A stretch of 64,000 nt of DNA from Phallusia mammillata (Eukaryota; Chordata; Ascidiacea; Phlebobranchia; Ascidiidae), in assembly GCA_003260075.1 (NCBI GenBank), contig QLIY01000498.1, positions 1 to 64,000 of the forward strand, in the 5' to 3' direction. Under the pieces are notes generated by a model, which made no database searches, was not told the DNA's origin, and saw only the letters and a program-made list of their open reading frames with translations. Position 1 is the stretch's first letter, and each line of letters opens with the position of its first letter. Shown piece after piece: positions 48,640-61,400 of this stretch. A program made the position numbers and the translations under genes.

Positions 48640-49906
48640 ATTTAAATGGTTTTAATATAAATGATCCATGCAGACTGCTTCAAATATACTGAAAGCTTCA
48701 GTTGAATATGATTATCTGCAACTACAATTGTTTGCATTCAACAAATGTGTTTCAGGAGGATTTTGTATGGCATAATAAATAACATAAAATTTAAACATAA
48801 AACGAAATTGTCAACATAACAAAAATTTTAAATTGGTGTGTCTGTTTCTTTTCACTTGTAAAACTGTACACAGTGTACCTAAAAAATTAAATAGGTATAG
48901 CATATTTAAACAAATTAAAAAAACATGGTTTTTAACATGTTCGAGTTGTTAAAATAGTTTTGACTCTCATCTTATCTGGATGGCTAAATTTGCATTTGGC
49001 ACGCGGTTTGACAGCAAGACTGTGTCTTTCAAACACCACAAGCCTAAAAATTTATTGTGTCCGTATATTTTTAAAACTTGATTCGCCTAAAACTAAACGT
49101 AAAACTCATGTTCACACTTTTTCTAAACAACAAGATTTCTTTTATCGGATTGGTTTGAAAATAAATAACTTATAAATACTAACTAACTTATGAGCCAAAT
49201 AAAGCACAAACAATCATTAAATCCTCGTAACCAATATTTAACACGGCACAAGCAACTTAAACCAAAAATTAAAAAAATCTGTTCGCTGCAACGTCACACC
49301 TGACAGAAACAATGCATGTCACGTGATCAGTTACAATATTTTCTCTTTTTTTCTTGCGTGGCGTTTTTATTTAAGATCTCTGTGACACTAGACAACGCTT
49401 TAAAAATCATTAAAAAAACGTTAGTAAACGCATAAAATGCCACAAGTGTAAAAATTACAATTTGCAAACCGTTTTCTGTTTCAAGTGCTTCTACATAAAC
49501 TATCCTTTTCGGACACAAAATGCAGCACTTATATTGCCCAGTTTATGACAAAATTTCTGCGTTACTTCGTTTATCATTTGTACCAACCATTACCCCTGAA
49601 GCATACGAGAGGCAATTCTACAAGCGACGCAGCATAATCAGCGCTGCACGCCTATTTAGTATTTGACAGGTGTCTTGACTACAAACCATTATCAGTGCAG
49701 TTTGTTTTCCGGCTTGAATTGTTTGGATAGACTAATCGCCATGTCAGGTTTTGTATTGTGACAAGAATTGTTTCAAAATTAAATTCTGTGGGATGTGTTA
49801 ATAGTGCTTGAAAATCAGGACTCAAAAGAACACATGACTAAAAGATTCCATACAAAGGTAGGCTACATCAATTGTTTTGTTACAATAAATACCATGGTGT
49901 CTATTG
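48640..49906. other. Region upstream of TM9SF2, no gene recognised
   Basis: It is expected to contain the TM9SF2 promoter (minus strand). A cacgtg E-box core is at about 49320. The open frames here, including 63-71 codon ones, show no recognisable protein or splice pattern. Confidence 0.45.
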
Positions 49907-49914
49907 GTTTATAT

Positions 49915-51144
49915 CAGGGGTCTCCAACTCAAAGTTTGTCCTGGGCCAATTTTCGAACTGCTTTGAAGCCGCGGGCCATATGCGCCCTTAGATGTCAAAA
50001 CGCTTTTAAAGATCTTGCTACTGCACGCTACACCACTCTATCATTCTTGGCCAGATCTTTCCAAACCAAAGTCTCTGCTGGTTCTTTACTGGTTGACGGC
50101 GCTATTTTCGTCGACCTCCAAGAGGTTGTCTTTACAATCTTACTTGCGTGTTTAAGGCTTGTTTATTTCACCACAAGTAACAATGAAAGCAATTGTTTGC
50201 GCATAATTCATATCTTGGTTTTGTCTGTGATGTCACAAACCGCTCTTAGATCATTGATATGTGTTACCAAGCAAATCATATTTAGGTGAAATGAATCCTA
50301 AAAGCTGTAGTGGTAAATCTGAAAATTACTTTAAGCAGCTTAAAACTTCGTTTTTCTAAGGTGTTTGATTGGCTTTAGCATTGAATTTATCTTGGACCGC
50401 GAGTCCAATTTGTTTCTTAAGAAAATGAAATGGTTTGGAAACTACTATCCTAGGCTTTTGAAACAATTTATGCGGCCCACTCAAGTATCAATAAAATGTT
50501 GGTTCGCCTTCATAAACGTAAATGTTCATTATCCATAAGCTAAACCTATACAGCAGTGGTCGGCAACCTTTTTGGCGACGCGTGCCAATTTACTTGTTAT
50601 TTCCATATGTTAATGACCTCGCGTGCCAACGTTTTTCTAAATAATAATGGTTCGTGCCAGCTGATATCAATAATAAAGAGGAAGCAGAGTGTTTTGTGCA
50701 TGTAAGCTTGAATTTTAACACAATGGAATGAAAAAACTGAAAACAAGCAGTGAAACAGGTTTAATTGTTACTTCAATATTAACACGCAAATCGGTTGGCG
50801 TGCCATAAAAAAGTGCCAGGGGTTGCCGACCCCTGCTATACAGTAAACACAAAGAACTTAATGGATTCTGAAGTTTACGCTTTGATGATCAGACTAAGTT
50901 CGCATTGTTTCATCACAATTATGCATCACAAACGTTGAATTTTTTAACGTAGTGTTATATGGGTGTGAGTTAAAGTTTCATTACTTTTCTTTTGTTAAAC
51001 ACGCGACGGATGAGTAAATCAAAAACAGATGGTCATATTTGACAGGATATTATTATTTTTTTAATTTACTAATGACGCGGCGGGCCACGGAAAATTGCCT
51101 CGCGGGCCACATCTGGCCCGCGGGCCGCGTGTTGGAGACCCCTG
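49915..51144. mobile_element. hAT-family element, non-autonomous or decayed
   Basis: Inverted ends caggggtctccaac and gttggagacccctg are flanked by the exact octamer gtttatat at 49907-49914 and 51145-51152. Subterminal 'cgggcca' words repeat at both ends (gcgggccata, cgcgggccac, cgggccgcg). Length is 1,230 bases, or about 940 without the nested MITE and its duplicated octamer. The open frame of 164 codons overlapping the left end shows no recognisable transposase domain. Confidence 0.88.
50554..50835. mobile_element. hAT-type MITE nested inside the 49915-51144 element
   Basis: Begins cagtggtcggcaacc and ends ggttgccgacccctg, flanked by the exact octamer ctatacag at 50546-50553 and 50836-50843. 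Its body matches the MITE at 5601-5879. It must have inserted after the outer element. Confidence 0.9.
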
Positions 51145-51800
51145 GTTTATATAGTGCACAACTGTAATTTCCATTTTTTCCACATGTATCTTTTTAATGT
51201 AGAAGCATTCCTAATTTTGATAAAGCAATTGTGCAAGGATGTACAGAATACTATATTTCGCAGTATTAACCAGAGGTGTTAATTACCCAGTAATCTCCTA
51301 CATTTATTGACATTGGCTTAGTTTAAAAACGAAGTTCTGTTTTGTAAAAGTTTGTGTTTTTTTCGTATACTGTGCGACTCGAGAAGTGAGCATTACACTT
51401 ATTGTACTTATACCTTTTGTAGCCACCTTAAAAACAGCAGGATACTGATAATAAATTACCCCTTTATTACCACTGCACCGTCTGCTTACGAATTTCTGGT
51501 TTCGTGGCCTGCTTAGCTAGCCCAAAACTAGTCTAGGCTATATAGTGATGCGCTGTAACCGCCTCAAAAAATACGGTCCAGGCCGAACCTAAGAGTCACT
51601 TTATGATAAACGTTTTGCTAATTGATTATTCTGTGTCTTAAATAAAAGCAGTTGCCTTTTGAAGCTGTTATGCAAAATAGCCTAGACTGAAAGACACATT
51701 TTAGTAATACTAGCACCTGTTTTATGCTCTCTGGTAAGCCAAACCTTTCTAGGCCTACTGTACTTTGTTTGTCGTATTTTTTTAACCAAACAATTTTGAA
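51145..51800. other. Intergenic DNA 3' of the EVC2-like gene
   Basis: A+T-rich sequence with no supported exon or repeat. It lies between the outer hAT element and the poly(A) signal of the EVC2-like gene. Confidence 0.5.
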
Positions 51801-51806
51801 TTTATT
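51801..51806 (-). terminator. EVC2-like gene polyadenylation signal
   Basis: AATAAA on the minus strand (tttatt on the plus), about 58 bases beyond the TAG stop codon at 51864-51866. Confidence 0.6.
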
Positions 51807-51863
51807 GTTGAAATAAAATGCATTGTCTATTTTTTCGAAGTTAGTCGTTAATCAGTTGCACCG

Positions 51864-54800
51864 CTAACGGCGCTGTCTTGCTTTCAATGCACCCAAAGCT
51901 CCCTTTCTTTTTCCCCTCTTCTTCGGAGGTTTAACATCTCTTGTATTATAGGACTTCGGGTTGTATCTGCAAATAAACGAAAGTAAAAGTTAACGGAGGT
52001 CTTATCCAGAGTTTATTTTACTGTGGTCACACAAAGGACCGCAGAATTTCGCATTTTTTCACGGAGACAAACTAACGGTAGTTCTACCACAGACGCGCTA
52101 TACTCCTAGGGCTCTAATTCCACGACTTTAGCTTAAAATGTTAACTTGACGTTACTTCTTCAGTCAGTATTGAACCTATTAAGTTAATAAACAACGCTTA
52201 GTTTGTAATACGTGAGAAGCCCATTTGGGCTCGAAAGTTTGATTGACAAGCCTATAATAAAGAAAACATACACAATGGAGAATAATAGATAATGGCCTAT
52301 GCAAGATGTTTTAGAGCTGTAGGACATTAGCTTATCTATCAACTAGCTGCATGTAATTTATATTTAAAAAAAATACTGACACGGAATGTCAGCAGGTCAT
52401 GGACCGTTTGTTGAAAAACCATAACCTGAACACGGCCCAAAAAGCCCGGCCCAACGTACAACTCTGCATCAGAGAACATTTCCATTTTTAAAGGTAACAT
52501 AACAGAAGTTGACCTACCTATCTTCTTCCGCTTCCGGTGAAGCGGTTCTTCCCAGAGGTTCTGGTCGCACGCCTGGATACATTGGCGTGCTAGATAGTGG
52601 CATAAGTCGGCGGTTTTGCCCTTCTTGATATTTTAAAGCTCTATGTAAAATATTTTCATGTGAAGAAGGTTGTTTTTGTGAATTGAGCTGAAAGAGTAAT
52701 TTGTGTACAGATTCGTGTTGGAAAATTTGTCAGTACCTGTAGGGGTCGGTTTGTTCCTCTTGAGGCACCTCTGTGCTGGTTTGCTTTTGTTTCTTAGTAA
52801 CTAGTTCCCTTATCAGAGGGAGAAAGTGTCTGCAAACAAATAGCAGCAAATGATAATTTTTCGGACAAAATTCTCCCCAACCTGACTTCCATATACAGTC
52901 TTAAACGCAAAGTATCGTTGAAGATTTGAAAAGACAAAAATCACAGACCTTGTGAGCAGTTACGATCGTTCAGAACGACTTTGTTAATAGTAAACTAATT
53001 AAAACGGTTTTAACTATTAAAACAAAAATGAGTAAAAAAAAAGCGGTGCAATATTTACTCTGATGAATCTTGCACTTTTTGTTTTCCAGATTTCTTAGTG
53101 GTTGCTCCAAACATGACGATGAGTTTAGTGATGTAATCGGCTGTTTTGTCGGGAAAGAGCAGTTCAAGGGCTTTTGTCATTTGAGCTCGAGGTATGTTGG
53201 ACACTTTAACTAATCCGCTCACTAGAATCAGTTCCTGAAACGAACATTTTTTAATGATGTAAAAAATATAAAAGTGTTTTAATGTTGACTATAATTCGAG
53301 AAAAATTGTGCAGATCTCATAGATTAGTGTAACAATTTCTCTGACATTTTGATTACAACAATAACAATTCTTATACGTTTATACTGGTATTTACTGTACA
53401 AGCTCCTTAAAAGTTTTTATTTTGACTTAGCTCTTTTTTAAGTTAGTGCCTGACATTTGTACAATGACTTGTCTTGATTCCAAGTTTTACTGAAGATTAA
53501 TTGCACTGTTTTTTTCTGTTGGAATGATTGAAATCATGTTCTATAGAACCGTCTCATGAAATTTTATGAGATCATTTTTGAGATCCTAGTAGCTCACGTG
53601 AAAAATATGTCTTTCGTGATAGAACCGGCTGACAAAAAATTTGAATCTCACCTCTGGTTCACGGTCAAAGTTTTTCTTTGTTTTAAAGTATTTTAATCTC
53701 TTAACACAATTCTGTATGATTCTGGATAACCAAGTTTTTTTTCACGGGGTTCGAACCCAGGACACTCCCGGGGTCGAATCCCGGGGGGGGGGGCAAATTT
53801 TTTACTGAAGATTAATTGCACTGTTTTTTTTCTGTTGGAATGATTGAAATCATGTTCTATAGAACCGTCTCAGGGGGGGGGGATCAAGGTTTTTATGCCG
53901 CGTCAGGCTATTCAGCCAAGTAACATATTTTTAGCGTTTAGTTTACCTGCTCCAGTAGCGCCCTCTGCTGAGCAACAGCGACTTCGTTTCGAGCTGCGAA
54001 CAATTCCTGAAGCGTTAAGCGTTCCTCCTCTATCCTGGCGGCTGACGCATTGATGACGTCATCGCTTACGTCAAAGCCTGTTTGCACACTTGCAGTTTTT
54101 TGAGGTGAGTCTTGCTGAAAAAGTTGGAAGGATTTGAAATTGTAAAGAATTGTGCAGTGGATGTGTTTATTAATTTTTGAATGGTATTTGTCAAGTACGG
54201 TAATAAATGAGAAGGATAGTAAAGAAATATTGGTCACTACTGGATCAATATTATTTAAGGTTTGTGGTTTTGGTGTTTGTTTTAAAAAATAAAAATCCTG
54301 TAAGCAGTTCCAAAACACTTTTTGTTTAGTCCGTTTTACACGATAGTTGATCAGATATTGCTGTTAAAAAAACTAATAATTTCCGTTTGAATTTTGACGC
54401 ATTCACTGGTTTTGTAGATTTTGGAACGTTTTAGTGGTTTGGTAGTTGAAGTGAATGGCTAAGATGTAATGTATGCTTTTACCGAGAGTTTATTGTTCCG
54501 GAGCTGCAGAGAACGTGCAGTTTTTCTCTTTAGCATTTCTTCTTTTCTTTTTTTGTCCAGTACAAACTTTTCTTTGATTTCTTCGGCCTTTCATAGAAGT
54601 AACATAACAATGAATTAACCAAAATGGCAAAAGTATAAAAAAGATGACTTTCAATACACATTTCTTGGGGTTAAACTGTGCGCAACACAACTGTGTTAAG
54701 AGATCGCGAACACTCAACCTAAGAGAAACACATTAAAATAATAACCGAGAAAATGATTGCCAGCATTTCGGAAATCACTGCACTTGGTGGTAATTGATTC

Positions 54801-57800
54801 TGTCTAACCGAAATACAGCACAACAAAACTACACTAACTTTACAGTCACCTTCGTTTTGTATTCTTGCAGCACTATTTTGCACTCGTCTGTCGTCATACG
54901 CCTTGATGACGTCATGCATTTAAGCAAAGTCATCATGAGGTTTTCGATAGCGCAGCGGTCTTTTTCTAGTTCCGCGTTCTGCAAGCATTGATATCTTAGA
55001 GATTAATATTTGATATTTTTAGAAACAACAGTTTTACTGACGTCAGAGATCCTTGTTGCTCCGTGATGTAATACGTTGCCAACCGCGATTTCCACACTTG
55101 CCAATGACGCTATGTTTTGTTGACGCAATGCTGATGACATTACAGCGATATCTTGGTGCTCACGACATATTATGATTTTTTTCTGCAATTCAGAGCGAAT
55201 CCCGGCCTCTTCATACGCAAGTGCTACTTCCTCTGTTTCGGATTGAGCTTGTGCAACGTGTTGTTGATATTCGTTTAAACGATTTGCAATTCTTTGTTTA
55301 ATAACCCTGCAAAAATTTAATTTCAAAGACGAGATATGTAGTTTTTAAGAGGACATTACAATTGTTCTTGCATAGAATGGCGGTTCTATAACCTCTACCC
55401 GGAGTTTTCTTTTAGCGAAACTCGTCAAAGTTAATTACTGATTTTTTAGGTGAAAATTTCAGTTAAAGTAAAAAGTTTGGTTTCATTTGATTGAACAAAT
55501 ATCGTCAACACAGTTTTTCAAACAGAGCCCAAACTAGTAATAACTCTTTTTTTGGTTTCCTAATTCAATTTCGTTTGTTAAGGGGAACTTTTTGGGCCAA
55601 CTTTAAACAATACTTACATACTAAGCAGCCCTCGTGTAGTTTTGTTTTCGTCTTCAATCTTTTTGCCGCTTTGCTGTTTCGTCACAAAGGGTTGTGACAA
55701 AAGCGTTCGAGTTAACACCGCTGTGGTGACGTCATCAATGACGCAACGCATTCGCGAGACCGACAGTTGCGCGAAGTTTTTAAAAGAAACTCGTGTTCTC
55801 TCTTGAAAATCCTCCAAAGCTTCGTCATAACTCGTAATGATGTCATCAAGCCTTGTTGCGTCAGTTTCTAATGACGCAAAACATTGAAACAATTAGGTTA
55901 TCTGTAAAATGTTATCTGAACAAAAAATACCGTTTTCAATCACAGAATTCCGTAAAGCTTGCTTGACGTCATCCAAATCGTTACGTAACTGCATCGTAAC
56001 ATCTGACAACAACTGCTTTTGTCTTTCCGAAAGGGCTTCTTCACTAACTGTGTTCTATTAGTTAACATTGGTTGATGACTTCGTTACAGGTAAGACGCAT
56101 TAATTGCAAAACTTTACCTGTTTATCGCATTCGTCAAGATAAAGATCAAATTCTTTTAATTTCTCTTTCACCCACGTGTCGACATCATCAATGTTATCTA
56201 TATCGTCATTTGAGGGTTTTGGTGGACTTTTTGGGTCTCGTTCTTGACCCGTCACCCTCAGTCCTTTCTCTAATCTCGCTTGTGCCGCTCTACCGCTTTG
56301 GATAGTTTTGTCGAAGAGTTGTCGATGCGAGATTTGTGTGATAAGTCCGTCCCTAAGTAATAACAAGAATACAAGGATTTTAAAAGATAAACAAAGCAAT
56401 GTGTTTAAATGTTTAGGATATTTTGTGTTACATGTGTTTGTTTCTCACATTTCAGCATCGTTTAGTGACGCCATCATCTGTTTTAACATCTCGTTCCAGT
56501 TTGCCTTTGCCTCGTCTCTTCCTCTCATCCATTTTAACACAGATCGGTCACGTGGCCGTGTCCGTTGCTCAACAGTTCGCACCCGTGTCGCAAACATTGC
56601 CAACAACCCGCGCAACAAACAGTTCTGCGCATGCGCGACCTTGAGTATGACGTCACTGTTGGCCTCTGGGCGTTCCTCGGCATCAATAAGCGATTTTAAA
56701 TCTATAAATTTGTTTTCATCAAGACAAGATGATTTTTTTTCACGCAGAGAACGGATGAATGTAGTATTTATGACGTCAACAGCGTGACGTTTCTGTACCA
56801 GTGACATCATCTCCTCCTGAAACTAAAATAAAACTGGTAACTGAGTGTCTACTAGACCAGTGGTTCCCAACCAGGGCCCACGGCACGAGCTGTGTTCTGA
56901 GTGGCCACGGGTGTAGATTCACCAGAAACACCCACTTAAAGCCATTTTATTTTTAACTGTATTCTCTAATTTACTCGACTATTTCACATACTATTTGTCT
57001 ATATTGAGGTTTTTCCTGATTAGGGATTCTTGTTTACTCCATTCGACCTGGTTAAAGCCGAAGTTAGTTCTAAATTTCAACACGAGATTGCCATTTACAT
57101 CTTTAAGGGGGCCACAGGACCTCCAGGGTTACTTAAAGGGGGGCACAAAGCCCAAAAGCTACTTTTAGGGGGCCACGGTCCACGAAAGGTTGAGAACCAC
57201 TGTACTAGACGTTTTTGAAAATTATGAGATTGTACCTTTTCATTGAACTCAGCAGTTCGTTGAGTAACGTTGTTTATTTCTTCTTTATGTTTTGTTTCCA
57301 AACTTTTCGTAGAAGTTTCCTCAACTTGTTCGTTTTTGAGTGCAAGAATCTAAAATGGCGGTAACGTAAGCTTGTTTTAAAACTTCCACCAAATAAGTTT
57401 AACCGTAAGGGCTCATATTTTTTGCATGACTGTGGCAAAAACACAGTAATAGACAAAGGATACCGCTAACTCTTTTTGCGACAAACACAAGGCCCTGTGG
57501 AACTGTTTTGCGAATAACCTGTATGGTCATGTGCCCAGGTTGATCCTAAGTCGTAATTAAGCTATTTAGTACCCAACTGGTCAAACTTGTGGCTAAAAAC
57601 TGGCGGAACACTGTGTGCTGATGCCAGCAAAGTTTTTATTAATAGATTAATCACCTTAAGATTAATGATGCTATGACGAATCAAGTGATTTGGTCACGAT
57701 GTCTAACAAAGAGTTCATTTTACCTTAACGCTTTCACTTGGTTTTTCGCTTTGTGTTTTCTTTTCTTGAAGTTTGACTTTTTTCAGAACCTGATTTGGTG

Positions 57801-58476
57801 TCACCCTGTCTCCGTATTCCTACAATACCAAATTTAAACTTGATTAAAGTGATAAAATATAACGTAGCCAATTTACAAAATGCCTAGCAATTCTTTGCCT
57901 TAATTATTTTTAATGACTTAAAAGCAGGGTTGCCATACCGTCCTTATTTCTAAGATTTGTCCTTATTTTGAAGGGCCATGTCTTAGAAAAAATTATTGTC
58001 ATTGCTGGAACATATTGTTTCGGACAAAAAAACATGACATGTGATATGCCATGGCTCATATAAATGCAAAGATTGGTTTGAAAACGTTAGTTCGTTTTGT
58101 ATGCAAATTTTAATTTTCGGTTGTCCTTATTTTGGGGTCCATGTCGATGGCAACCCTGCTTATAAGCAAAGGGTTGCTATGACGTTACCTGAGCTACAAC
58201 AACTGAAGTGACGTAGTTTTCCAAATAGTAACTTTCTTCAGCGAATGCATGTTGCAAATCTATAAGACTTTCTAACTCCAAATTTTCAACGTCGTTTAGC
58301 ATCTACCAAATCAAAAGCAACATTTGAAATAATTGGTAATTTCACACTAAATTTTCACACAACGATTGAGTTTGTACCTCGTTCCTGCTATCTTTGGAAA
58401 ACACATCTTCCATACTGGATACGTGTGAACTGTAAGCAGCCTGTCTTCTGCGATTTGACACAGCTGTAGATTTTGA
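51864..58476 (-). CDS. EVC2-like cytoplasmic coiled-coil exons
   Basis: Sixteen exons with consistent phase encode about 855 residues, dominated by charged helical stretches (QRIANRLNEYQQHVAQAQSE, RIEEERLTLQELFAARNE, EEMLKRKTARSLQLRNNK), a proline/acidic linker (DPKSPPKPSNDDIDNIDDVD) and a basic C-terminus. Exon 19 must use donor gtcagt after GAC (55042) to keep frame with exon 20. The segment VKVSNIPRAQMTKALELLFP resembles human EVC2 before its C-terminal region. Confidence 0.75.
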
Positions 58477-61400
58477 CTAAAAATAAGCAGTGATATTGTG
58501 AGAACGAAGGTTACATTTTAAATTGTTTTAAAACAGCACAAATTTAATTCGAACCGCTCTTCAGAAGCGAAATTCGTCTCTACACGTACCCAATACAAAA
58601 CTTAGGTAATAAGGCCTAAAACAAAACTTAGGTAATAGAACAAGTAGAGTTTTTGACACTAATATTCATGTAAAATTTGCCTTTTACGCAAACCTTCTAG
58701 ATTCAAGAACCATTGTTACACTTTACAGTTTACAGAATAGGAAAAAACATTATGCAACAATTCGATTACCAACCTGTTGCGCTGGTTCAATTAAAGGTGA
58801 AGACCATGGTGCAAGCAGCGAGAGAAGGACAAGAAGAAAGGCAACGAGAGCACCAATGATAAAACAGATTATAATGATCAGGATGGATATTCTGTCAAGG
58901 TACGGGTTATTCTTATGATATTTGTTCATGTTCGAAGTGTGAGTCCATTTTTAAGTTTAAGCTAAACTTAAATTTGTTTAGTCGTTTGAGAATACTGCAC
59001 GTTCAAAGGTGTGCAAACACAGACAACATATGTCAGTCAAAGTAGTAAGTACCCGACACTTGATTGTTGAATTGTCTCTTCAACTTTTTCAATGCAAACT
59101 GATACAGAAGTTTCTCTTCGTATCTGCAATGCCAAGGTGCAAATGATCGAAAGCAGTTTTTTTTGTAAAATAGCAGAGCATTCACTTACATTGGCGGCGT
59201 TGACAAAATACACCAATGTGGTTGTTATGTTGTGAAGAGTCGCAACGTCTGCTCCGAGATTACTCAAAGTTGCGTCATAGCTCATTGTGACGTTTTGTAG
59301 GACTGTAAATAACAGGTTTAAAGGGTTTAGACTTCTTAGAATTAGCGTTTTTTTATGTACGTAATGGTGATCCTGAACTAAACCGTGTTTTCCCAAGCAC
59401 TTTTGATGTAAAAATGTCGGTCCTAACTTCCAAAATAAATTGAAAATTAGGCCTTATAGCATTTAGCTGTTCAAACTTTGACCTGCTAGCTTTTATAAAT
59501 GTAACTGATCTTTTTTATTATTGCATCCGCCTTGCGTACTGTGTTTAGCATTGGGTTTACTTGACTAGTACGTTGTTACTCACCTGAAATGCTTGGTATG
59601 GTGTACGATTGGCTTGCACCGTTTACACTAAGTTGAGATGGATTTGGATCCAAAAACGTAGTGCTTAAACCAATTGTATTTTCTGTAAGGGTCACGTTGA
59701 CAAGAGTTTGGTTAATAAGTGTGCCCACTAGCGAAACACGAAATTGGTCTGAGCTTCCAAGTTCTCCAGTCTTTAAATAAATAAAAATATGTTTAAATGT
59801 CAATAAACCGTTCAGTAAAGGTCTAATGGCGACTTATAGTTAAAGAGGCACTACTTCGGTTTACTGCAAGGAAAATAACAAAATGAAAATCGCATTGCTG
59901 AAAAAAAAACACTAGCTATGCGTGTATACTTGGGCAAATGTGTTTAGCACTCATTTAATTACATTCTATTAAGCTAGAATTTTGGCACATCTGAGCCTTG
60001 TTAAAACTTCTGTACAGTATCAATCCTTGCCACTAAGTAGATGTATTGTTAAAGTTAGCATGATTGCATTTTTAGGGGTTTTTTCAAGGCTTAAAAAAGA
60101 ACGTTGTCAGGGTAATCTCAACGGTATAAGTATTGAAGACGGAAATTCGACAATGCAATTTGTTTTTGCTTGAACTGGTTACAACAACTATATTTGTTAA
60201 ATAAGCATATTCTCACCCTGGTTTGTGTTACTTCCACTGTTTTGCGTACTGTCAACTCTTGTGTCGTAACAATGACGTTGCGTTCCAAAATCCTACCCAG
60301 TGAAGTCATCTCTACTGTTAGACGCGCATTCCGGTTTTTGTCGCTTCGGGGTTGAAATCGGGCTTCAATTATAACTTCACTTGGCTGCTTGCCATGATTT
60401 GTCACCATGCCAACCGACCACGTGGGTTCGATGCTGCGTTTTCGTCGAGAAAAAGTGGTTTCTAAAATTGGAACTAATGAGATTCAAAATTTGCAGGCAC
60501 CAAATAAAATCCCACATATACTTTAGATCAGGGGCGTCAAACATGTGGCACGCAGAGCATTTAAAAATTTTTGTTCATGGTCTATAATATTCTCACTTAC
60601 GCAAAAATTGTCGTGCAGGGGGGGGGGGTATCATAAACAAGTTTACTTGCATTTGACGACATGTTTTTCTAAACATTTAATAAGGTTCTACATATTGGCC
60701 AAATATTCGGATTAAGCCCAAACCGTTTAAGACAAGATTATTGGCACGCGAGTATAGGGGGGGGGGCGAGCTTTTGCAAACATTCCGATGGTAAACATTA
60801 GGATTTAGGTCGGGAAAGTAAATTTTTTTTATTAATTGTTCATGGTCTATAATATTCTCACTTACGCAAAAATTGTCGTGCAGTGATACAGTTACACAAC
60901 CCACTAATAAAATTAAAACATAAGCCCCGTTGCAAACTATTTGTATTTTTGTCCCATAAACAGAACAAAAAGTTTCTGGAGATTAAGCCCAAACCGTTTA
61001 AGACAAGATTATTGGCACGCGAGTATATTTTAAAACCAAAATTGGCACGGCGGTATTTTTGTTGGACACCCCTGCTTTAGATGATTAAGCAAGAAAATTA
61101 AATCAATTTTAAAAAAATACCTTTTGCCACNTTGGCACGGCGGTATTTTTGTTGGACACCCCTGCTTTAGATGATTAAGCAAGAAAATTAAATCAATTTT
61201 AAAAAAATACCTTTTGCCACGAATTTTGCTCTACTAGGATCTTCAAATCTCAGTTTTTGCTCCGACGTAACTTTTCCTTCCAACAAATCTAAATTGACTT
61301 CACTGTCGCCGATTAACTGGGCAATTATGTCGTAATAAAGCGACCCAGGTGGCATTATAACACACACTGCAACGTCATAGTTTGCACCAACTGACATCAT

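Noticed and set aside
49795..50289. 164-codon open frame at the left end of the hAT element
   Set aside because: Starts outside the element and shows no transposase features; chance frame in repeat DNA.
53745..53785. tRNA B-box-like words ggttcgaaccc and ggtcgaatccc
   Set aside because: No A box, acceptor stem or cloverleaf could be built; the words touch a G-run artefact.
54719..54919. Alternative frame through EVC2-like exon 20 (MHDVIKAYDD...)
   Set aside because: The frame NAELEKDRCAIENL...EYKTK is consistent with both neighbouring exon phases; this one is not.
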